From G020348385 sp964580235 (GTDB lineage: Bacteria > Acidobacteriota > Aminicenantia > Aminicenantales > Aminicenantaceae): a stretch of 13,018 bases of DNA. The translations under genes and the position numbers were made by a program. Location: positions 1-13,018 of the forward strand of contig CAZOJY010000101.1 in the NCBI GenBank assembly GCA_964580235.1, read 5' to 3'. The notes beneath the pieces are model-generated. The model did no database searches. It was given only the letters and a program-made list of their open reading frames with translations, and was not told where the DNA came from. Shown here in pieces: positions 7,836 to 13,018 of this stretch (the stretch's first letter is position 1; each line of letters opens with the position of its first letter).

Positions 7836-8774
7836 CTATTCAAGCCAATTTTTTAGACTTTTTAAAATTTCTGCTGCGATGGCCGCAAATTGGCTGTCAG
7901 GGTCTAATACAAGAAACCTCTCCAGATATTCTTTGGCCTTCGGATTATCCCCCAGCCCGACATGTATGATCCCGAGATGATAATAGGCGTCAGCGTAATC
8001 TTCATCCAATGAGAGCAAATTTTCGAGCACGACTTTTGCTTCCGGGCTTTTTCCAAGATTTATCAATACCACACCATAGTTGTAAAGGGTTGTGATATCT
8101 TGATCACCCAATTCCACTGATTTCTGATAGAACTCGCTGGCTTTTTCATAGTCCTTTTGCCTTGCGAATAGTTTGGCCGCTCTAGAATAAGGAAGCACAA
8201 AATCAGGCTTGAGTTCAATCGTTTTTATGTAATCCAACATGGCTTCTTCTGCTTTGCCGTTATTTTCTTGTGCTATCCCTCTGTAATAATAGAGCAGGGG
8301 ATTTGTTTGATCATCTGCTATCCCTTCTGAAAATTCCTTGACCGCATCATCCCATTTTTCCTCACGGAAAAGCTTCATCGCCTTGTCGGCTTTTTTTACG
8401 GCTTCAGGGACCTGGCTTTCAAGAGTTTGGAGCTCAAAATCGGTCTGAACTGTATCACTAAGTCTCACACGCACTGTTTTTGCTGTAGGCAGAAAATCAT
8501 CTTTTTCAACAGTGAAATTGTAATACCCAGGCCTTAGGCCGCCTTTATAATAATATCCCTTTTTATCTGTTTGAAGCTCGTATTTCAAAGATATATTTTT
8601 CGAGTCCACCAGGATTATTTTGGCCTTGGCGATGGCTTCGCCGGTAGCAGCATCTTTAACGAATCCTTTTACGGCGCCAGTAGTGCCGCTTTGGGCTCCT
8701 GTCAAAAAATCACATGGGTAAAATACAAGAAAAATGAGCAATACCAAAGGCGTGAACTTGTTATGTTTTTTCAT
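7836..8774 (-). CDS. Exported carboxypeptidase-regulatory-like / TPR protein
   Basis: 312 aa. Residues 1-28 look like a signal peptide (hydrophobic 9-19, ending near TGAQS). A Cys at 21 sits in FYPCD, a poor lipobox, so lipidation is doubtful. Residues 32-116 are a carboxypeptidase-regulatory-like domain (GAVKGFVKDAATGEAI, KKGYYYKGGLRPGYYNFTVEKDDF). About five TPR units follow, roughly 124-305, with typical ends such as AIELKPDF-like TIELKPDF and FLVLDPDS. No catalytic motif is visible, so it is probably a periplasmic or surface scaffold that binds partners or glycans. AGGAG 7 nt upstream supports ATG at 8774. It starts 20 bp after the GWxTD gene and is the last gene of the Lrp-headed unit. 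Its N-terminal domain resembles that of the receptor just downstream. The exact role is unknown. Confidence 0.85.
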   Translation of the reverse strand: MKKHNKFTPLVLLIFLVFYPCDFLTGAQSGTTGAVKGFVKDAATGEAIAKAKIILVDSKNISLKYELQTDKKGYYYKGGLRPGYYNFTVEKDDFLPTAKTVRVRLSDTVQTDFELQTLESQVPEAVKKADKAMKLFREEKWDDAVKEFSEGIADDQTNPLLYYYRGIAQENNGKAEEAMLDYIKTIELKPDFVLPYSRAAKLFARQKDYEKASEFYQKSVELGDQDITTLYNYGVVLINLGKSPEAKVVLENLLSLDEDYADAYYHLGIIHVGLGDNPKAKEYLERFLVLDPDSQFAAIAAEILKSLKNWLE

Positions 8775-8794
8775 TGTGTGGCTCCTGATCGATG

Positions 8795-10729
8795 TTATTC
8801 TTCTTTCTTGATTTCAGATTCATTTTGTATCTTTTTGGCCCTGTCAAAATACACTTTTGCTTTTTCTCTCTCTCCCAATGAGAGAAAGATTGCCCCAAGA
8901 ACTTGATTGATTTTGACAGTATCTCCGTAGTTCCTAAGCTGCTCAAAGTATTCCACGGCTTTTTCCAATTGTTTGAGTTCTAAGGAAGAATTGCCAAGGA
9001 GAAGCAGGACAGAATAGTTCTTTGTGACATTTTCTCCTTCAAGGAGTTTAACAACTTTTTCATAATCCTTGTTTCGATAATACGCCTGCGCTATGACAGG
9101 AAGCGTTTTTGCGTTCCATAACTTTTGTGGCAGTTTGTTAAAGTATTCAATAGCAGTTTCCAGATCACCCATATTCAAGTGCTGATGAGCCAATTCAAAT
9201 GTATAGGAATCCCCGGATGAAGGGGGATCAGACCATTCAAGCCATTTCGGTTTTTTTATAATCAAGGGAAGAACAGCTATGATCTTTTTATAAATTTCAG
9301 CACTCTCCTGCTTAACTATCAAATGGTAGTGGCTTGATCTCAAATCAGCCAAAGGGTGTTGAAAAACATAGGAATTACCTTGTTTCTCGATATCTGTAAT
9401 CTCGACAACATCACTTTCATCGTCGAACCGGACGAGCTGGACGTCGGGTTTCTTCTCCGTCAATACTATTCCCACTATGGAATCGGTCTTATTAAATCCC
9501 AATCTCGGATCAGAAAATATTTTATACCGATCAGTGCAAAAAGGCATATACTTGTCAGATTGGATCCCTTCTGCTTTATAACCCACCAATACAGGAACAG
9601 TTTGATCTGTAATATTAACTTTCTCCTCATGACTAAAAAATTCTTCCTTGGTTTTATTTAAAAAGACAATGCTGATTTTATAATCTCCCTCTATGATCGG
9701 CACAAAATCTCTGAACATGGCTTTACTTTCATCAATATTTCTTCGCTCTCGATCTGTGAGTCGAAATTCTATTTTTCTTTCTTTTTGATAAATCGTCCTT
9801 CCATCGAGATCTGCAATTCTTAAGGTGATCTGCAAGTTTGCTGTATGCAAGTTTTCGGCTGCTTTTATTGTGTGAATAACATCAGGCATTACGGCATAAT
9901 TCAAGAATTTGTACCCCCTGTTCTCGCTTATGGAAATTTGTCCAGAACCTCTAATCTCTTTGAATGAATATTTAACATCCACGATTCCTTCCACGGATCT
10001 AAAATTCCGGAGATAGCTATTTGATGCTTCTTTTTCAGGTAAAGAAAATATTTGAGCAAAAACAGTGTTCGACGAAGTGGCTGTTGCTGGAAAATTTGGG
10101 CTGCCCTCTCCCGGGATAACTGACAGAGTGGCCTGGGCGAGCTCCGCAAAACTCCTACTGATTTCTCTGTAAGCGTCATATTGAGTGACTCTTCCCGATT
10201 GATAGCCGGGAGAAAGGATATCTTTTGCCGTATGCATTCCCGGATAGAACAATTCAAAATCCCCGACATCCCTTCTCTTATAAAAGATCAGATTCATAAC
10301 CGGCGGTAGACCCGGTCTGCCCTCAGAGTGATAAGTCCATAATTCGCATTCGACGAGCTGTTCGGACCCAGAAAAATTGTTCCTATCGAACGGCGCTCCC
10401 AAAATCATGTAGATTCTTCCTCTATCAGATTTAATACCCCGCAAGCGGCTTTTCGCATAATTGAGCCGTTTATAATAATCTAATTTAAATTCATTTTGAG
10501 GGGTTTGAAGATCAGGATCCCTGACTTTCCAAAATGCGTTAATAAACCTGATCCTGTCTTCTTCCGTCTTCAAGGTTTTAAATACTTCCTCTTCTGCTTT
10601 GGTGATGATGGGCTCAACATCTTCCAGCCATTTCTGCAATGAATCTGTTTTTTGACCGAAGACATAATCAAAGTTTAAAAAAGATAGGACAAGGACAAAA
10701 AAAAGGATGCTTGTTTTTTTATTCAGCAT
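8795..10729 (-). CDS. GWxTD-domain protein with C-terminal TPRs, exported
   Basis: 644 aa. Signal peptide 1-25 (MLNKKTSILFFVLVLSFLNF to VFG). Residues 33-115 carry the GWxTD-domain signature: a W-x-x-x-V-x-x-I-I-T-x-x-E start, then FINAFWKVRDPD, TPQNEF and DRGRIYMILGAPF. The name-giving motif is degenerate, G98-I-K-S-D102 instead of G-W-x-T-D. A long middle part, rich in beta strands (about 200-480), resembles the rest of this family. The last 150 residues or so hold TPR-like helices (LETAIEYFNKL, LEKAVEYFEQL, REKAKVYFDRA). The function of the family is not established; it is found in Bacteroidota, Acidobacteriota and relatives and is generally exported. ATG at 10729 has no Shine-Dalgarno sequence but is supported by the signal peptide. 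It lies 33 bp after the Lrp-type gene and 20 bp before the next TPR gene, consistent with one transcript. Confidence 0.85.
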   Translation of the reverse strand: MLNKKTSILFFVLVLSFLNFDYVFGQKTDSLQKWLEDVEPIITKAEEEVFKTLKTEEDRIRFINAFWKVRDPDLQTPQNEFKLDYYKRLNYAKSRLRGIKSDRGRIYMILGAPFDRNNFSGSEQLVECELWTYHSEGRPGLPPVMNLIFYKRRDVGDFELFYPGMHTAKDILSPGYQSGRVTQYDAYREISRSFAELAQATLSVIPGEGSPNFPATATSSNTVFAQIFSLPEKEASNSYLRNFRSVEGIVDVKYSFKEIRGSGQISISENRGYKFLNYAVMPDVIHTIKAAENLHTANLQITLRIADLDGRTIYQKERKIEFRLTDRERRNIDESKAMFRDFVPIIEGDYKISIVFLNKTKEEFFSHEEKVNITDQTVPVLVGYKAEGIQSDKYMPFCTDRYKIFSDPRLGFNKTDSIVGIVLTEKKPDVQLVRFDDESDVVEITDIEKQGNSYVFQHPLADLRSSHYHLIVKQESAEIYKKIIAVLPLIIKKPKWLEWSDPPSSGDSYTFELAHQHLNMGDLETAIEYFNKLPQKLWNAKTLPVIAQAYYRNKDYEKVVKLLEGENVTKNYSVLLLLGNSSLELKQLEKAVEYFEQLRNYGDTVKINQVLGAIFLSLGEREKAKVYFDRAKKIQNESEIKKEE

Positions 10730-10762
10730 CAGGGGATCTTAAGTAATTCTGAACCAAAAAGT

Positions 10763-11209
10763 CTAATCCAATAGCGGCCGCTTCTCATCTTTAATCACAT
10801 TAAGAACAACATGGGTAACGACCCTTTCAATATGGGGCAGCGACAGCTTATTCTTTAAAAAATTGTCAAGTTCTTTACGCTCTTTGAAATAACAGATGAG
10901 AATCGAATCCCACTCTCCTGTGATGTCGAATATTAACTTGACCGGAGGTAAATCCCTGACGGCTTTATAAACATATTTCAATTTACCCTGGCTTATGCGC
11001 AAAGCGATGATAGCAACGAGGTCAAAGCCAAGCATGACTTCATCCACATCAGGAATGTAACCTTTAAGAAGTCCGGATTGTTCCATTTTCTTAACGTTGT
11101 TATAAACAGCTGTTGTCGATGTTCCCACTTCCTTTGCCACACTTCGAAAGCTTTTTCTTGCATTCTCCGTAAGAGAGATCAATATCTTTCTTTCTAATTC
11201 GCTTATCAT
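10763..11209 (-). CDS. Lrp/AsnC-family transcriptional regulator
   Basis: About 148 aa, the normal length for the family. Residues 3-50 form a winged helix-turn-helix: the ELERKILISLTENARKSFRS start, then VAKEVGTSTTAVYNNVKKME as recognition region, then GLLKGYIPDVD. Residues 63-140 form the RAM ligand-binding and oligomerisation domain, with the core motif ITGEWD near 96-101 in place of the family's V-T-G-x-x-D. Members bind amino acids or related metabolites and often regulate themselves and neighbouring genes; the ligand here is unknown. A GTG two codons upstream (11215) is in frame, but GAGG at 11215-11218 overlaps it and sits 5 nt before ATG 11209, so the ATG is chosen. It is the first gene of the unit with the GWxTD and TPR genes; an inverted repeat lies in its promoter region. 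Confidence 0.92.
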   Translation of the reverse strand: MISELERKILISLTENARKSFRSVAKEVGTSTTAVYNNVKKMEQSGLLKGYIPDVDEVMLGFDLVAIIALRISQGKLKYVYKAVRDLPPVKLIFDITGEWDSILICYFKERKELDNFLKNKLSLPHIERVVTHVVLNVIKDEKRPLLD

Positions 11210-11214
11210 TTTCA

Positions 11215-11218
11215 CCTC
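11215..11218 (-). promoter_or_regulatory. Shine-Dalgarno deciding the Lrp-type gene start
   Basis: GAGG on the minus strand, 5 nt upstream of ATG 11209. It overlaps the alternative GTG start at 11215, so it can only serve the ATG. Confidence 0.55.
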
Positions 11219-11248
11219 TTTCCTTAAAATTACAAGGAAAAAAACAAA

Positions 11249-11278
11249 ATGTAAAGTTTATAAGGCTTTTTCTTACAT
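11249..11278. promoter_or_regulatory. Inverted repeat over a -10-like element upstream of the Lrp-type gene
   Basis: ATGTAA (11249-11254) and TTACAT (11273-11278) form an inverted repeat with an 18-bp spacer that encloses a minus-strand TATAAA (11257-11262). The position, about 40-70 bp before the ATG, fits an autoregulatory operator, which is common in Lrp/AsnC genes. No matching -35 hexamer is seen at 16-18 bp, and the arms are short, so this is tentative. Confidence 0.25.
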
Positions 11279-11297
11279 ATTTTTCTCCAAATATCCT

Positions 11298-11352
11298 TAA
11301 TAAAGTGCATCTTTAAAGAAAATGAATCGAACTTATTCCGCCTGGATTATTT
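11298..11352. repeat. Left copy of 55-bp exact duplication flanking the N gap
   Basis: The 55 bases directly left of the gap are identical to the 55 directly right of it (11453-11507), beginning TAATAAAGTGCATC and ending GGATTATTT. The right copy includes the last bases of the VPS10/BNR gene. This is most simply explained as the same genomic sequence present at the ends of two overlapping contigs. Confidence 0.95.
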
Positions 11353-11452
11353 NNNNNNNNNNNNNNNNNNNNNNNNNNNNNNNNNNNNNNNNNNNNNNNN
11401 NNNNNNNNNNNNNNNNNNNNNNNNNNNNNNNNNNNNNNNNNNNNNNNNNNNN
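11353..11452. other. Assembly gap, 100 Ns
   Basis: Exactly 100 undetermined bases, the conventional placeholder for a gap of unknown size. Given the identical 55-bp flanks, the true gap is probably negative (an unmerged overlap). If so, 155 bp of this window do not exist and the VPS10/BNR stop lies about 137 bp from the Lrp-type start codon. Confidence 0.95.
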
Positions 11453-11507
11453 TAATAAAGTGCATCTTTAAAGAAAATGAATCGAACTTATTCCGCCTGG
11501 ATTATTT
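11453..11507. repeat. Right copy of 55-bp exact duplication flanking the N gap
   Basis: Identical to 11298-11352 at an offset of 155. It contains the TAA stop (11502-11504) and one further base triplet of the VPS10/BNR gene, so this is the copy attached to a real gene end. Confidence 0.95.
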
Positions 11508-13018
11508 GTCGAACCAATAATCTGGAAGGATGACTGCCTTCCTCTTTAAGACTTTTCCATTGGCCATCAACGCAATTATGTATTCACCCGGTTTCACACG
11601 ATAATAGGCATACAATCTGTCTGTTATGCCTGGTGGGTGATGAACTCTTGTCTGCAGTGATCGGCCCCATTTGTCCACTTCTTCATCAGGATCTCCGTAC
11701 CATTCCACCGTATCATAATAGTCAAAAAACTCCTCATCCTCCTCCATGAATTTCTGCCATCTATCCCAACGGGCTATTTCCTTTTGAGTCCGTTTTCTCC
11801 TCCAGGTCATCCCCCATTCCGCTCTATTCAGCCCCTGCGTATTCGATCCTGCAAACTCATTGACGATTCGTGTATGATCATAAACGATAAACGTCACGCC
11901 TCCTTTTATTGGCTGTTTCAGGTAGTAATTGAACACAACAGCAGGGGATTCGTTTTCGCCGGCAAAGTTTTGGGCGCTTGTGGCTTTCTGGCTGGGCATG
12001 ATCCACTGCACCTTCGGTTCAACAGCAAACATGTGAACATCTTTCGATAAAACATCCGGAGTTAATTCCTGCAAGGGAGAGATGTCGGTGATGAAAAATC
12101 CTCTGCCGTGTGTTCCCACAACAAGATCATTTTCCCTTGGGTGGATCACAAGATCATGGACAGGGATGGTTGGCATATTATTTTGCATCTTTCTCCAAAA
12201 TTGTCCTCCGTCTATGGTGACATAAACAGCCTTATCCGTTCCGACAAACAGCAAATTCGGATTTTTATGGTCCTCCCGAATGACATTGACCGATTCCCTG
12301 GGGAGATTGCTGACAATCGAAGCCCATGTGTTGCCAAAATCCGTGGTTTTGAAGATAAATGGTCTAAAATCATCATGCTGAAATCCCGTGCAGGTTAGGT
12401 AGGCCGTTGCGGCATCAAAATGAGAAGCGATGATCCTGCTGATCCAATATCCTGGGTATCCGGGAATCCGGCCATTCAATTTCGTCCATGCTTTCCCCTC
12501 ATCCCTTGTTAAATAGACATTCCCATCATCTGTCCCGGCCCAGATCACGCCTTTCTCAACAGGCGACTCATCAAGAGCTGTGATGGTGCAGTACTGGACA
12601 GCTCCTACTCCCTGAATTTTTTGAGAATCGTTTGTTGTCAAATCCGGGCTGATTTGTTCCCAGCTTTCCCCTCTATTGGAAGAGCGAAGCACAACATTGG
12701 CCCCATGATAAATCACCTCTGGATTATGCGGTGAAAGCAAAAACGGAGCATTCCAATTGAAACGAATCTCTCTTTTATTTTCCAGCCCAATACGTTTTCT
12801 CTTCCCGGTTTTCTGATCGATCCTGACCAGTCCTCCGAATTGAGATTCACTGTACAGCCAACGGCTGTTTGTCGGATCGACCTTGTTGTAAAATCCATCT
12901 CCGCCCTGAACATGTTCCCAGTCCTCGAACCGTATCGGAAAACGCCCCTTTTTTTTGCTGTGGCCCTTCCACGAGCCCAAATCATGCACGCCTCCGTAGA
13001 CATCGACGGTGACGGCGA
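11502..13018 (-). CDS. VPS10/sortilin-like BNR-repeat protein, 5'-truncated by the window edge
   Basis: About 505 codons of the C-terminal part are visible; the frame is open to the right edge, so the start lies outside. The GTG at 12989 is internal: upstream codons read VDVYGGVHDLGSW, matching the family's YGGxQDNGSW element. Four Asp-box (BNR) repeats of the S/T-x-D-x-G-x-x-W type occur at residues 103-110 (SSNRGESW, Asn for Asp), 161-168 (TRDEGKAW), 215-222 (TTDFGNTW) and 258-265 (TIDGGQFW), counted from the GTG. They indicate a beta-propeller. GTHGRGFFITDISPLQEL (292-309) is the family's conserved propeller end, followed by a C-terminal beta-sandwich ending in YYRVKPGEYIIALMANGK. Bacterial members are usually large secreted proteins, often annotated as glycosyl hydrolases, but no catalytic activity can be assigned here. 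The last bases lie in the 55-bp duplication. Confidence 0.88.
   Translation of the reverse strand, partial: AVTVDVYGGVHDLGSWKGHSKKKGRFPIRFEDWEHVQGGDGFYNKVDPTNSRWLYSESQFGGLVRIDQKTGKRKRIGLENKREIRFNWNAPFLLSPHNPEVIYHGANVVLRSSNRGESWEQISPDLTTNDSQKIQGVGAVQYCTITALDESPVEKGVIWAGTDDGNVYLTRDEGKAWTKLNGRIPGYPGYWISRIIASHFDAATAYLTCTGFQHDDFRPFIFKTTDFGNTWASIVSNLPRESVNVIREDHKNPNLLFVGTDKAVYVTIDGGQFWRKMQNNMPTIPVHDLVIHPRENDLVVGTHGRGFFITDISPLQELTPDVLSKDVHMFAVEPKVQWIMPSQKATSAQNFAGENESPAVVFNYYLKQPIKGGVTFIVYDHTRIVNEFAGSNTQGLNRAEWGMTWRRKRTQKEIARWDRWQKFMEEDEEFFDYYDTVEWYGDPDEEVDKWGRSLQTRVHHPPGITDRLYAYYRVKPGEYIIALMANGKVLKRKAVILPDYWFDK

Noticed and set aside
8695..8774. Lipoprotein signal in the carboxypeptidase-regulatory-like/TPR protein (Cys21)
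   Set aside because: The residues before the Cys are F-Y-P, not a lipobox (Leu then small residues), and a normal cleavage site follows near Ala27.
11298..11507. The 55-bp repeat pair as a CRISPR, IS terminal repeat or duplication of biological origin
   Set aside because: There are only two copies, they are direct, and they sit exactly at both edges of a 100-N gap; one copy is the true gene end. A contig overlap explains it better.
11502..12989. GTG at 12989 as the start of the VPS10/BNR gene
   Set aside because: The frame stays open to the window edge and the codons before it encode part of a conserved family element, so the start must lie outside the window.

Overview
The window looks like a contig piece from an uncultured Gram-negative bacterium, most plausibly of the Aminicenantes / Acidobacteriota neighbourhood. 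The basis is gene content only: a GWxTD-domain protein, an Oar-like TonB-dependent receptor with a carboxypeptidase-regulatory-like N-domain, a VPS10/BNR-repeat protein, a TPR-fused sulfatase-fold protein and a bacterial pyruvoyl-dependent arginine decarboxylase. It reads as a draft metagenome or single-cell assembly, because it contains a run of exactly 100 Ns flanked by identical 55-bp contig ends. The taxonomic call is an inference and was not tested.

Layout, left to right. (1) 10-2790, minus strand: a two-gene unit in which pyruvoyl-dependent arginine decarboxylase (2338-2790) is followed 12 bp later by a membrane-anchored sulfatase/phosphatase-fold enzyme with a long TPR tail (10-2325). 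(2) 2791-3092: a divergent intergenic region with one unassigned minus-strand open frame and a small hairpin. (3) 3093-4916, plus strand: a secreted metallo-beta-lactamase-fold hydrolase fused to a SUMF1 (formylglycine-enzyme-like) domain. It converges on the next gene with a 4-bp overlap of stop codons. (4) 4913-7651, minus: a TonB-dependent outer-membrane receptor. Its promoter region carries a perfect 15-bp 7-1-7 palindrome directly beside a -35-like hexamer. (5) 7836-11209, minus: a tight three-gene unit, Lrp/AsnC-type regulator, then GWxTD-TPR protein, then carboxypeptidase-regulatory-like/TPR protein. (6) 11298-11507: 55-bp duplication around the N gap. (7) 11502-13018, minus: the C-terminal half of a VPS10/BNR-repeat protein that runs off the right edge.

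How it may work together: almost every product carries a signal peptide or membrane anchor, and three have TPR arrays, so this is an envelope-oriented region. The Lrp-type regulator heading the GWxTD/TPR unit, followed by a TonB receptor with the same kind of N-terminal domain, suggests an outer-membrane uptake or surface module under amino-acid or metabolite control. This is inference from gene order.

The most useful cautions for a reader are these. The 'sulfatase' lacks the Cys/Ser that is converted to formylglycine and has Thr there. The SUMF1 domain across the intergenic region lacks the catalytic cysteine pair of true formylglycine-generating enzymes. The pair should therefore not be read as a sulfatase with its activator. 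No RNA gene, CRISPR array or intact mobile element was recognised.
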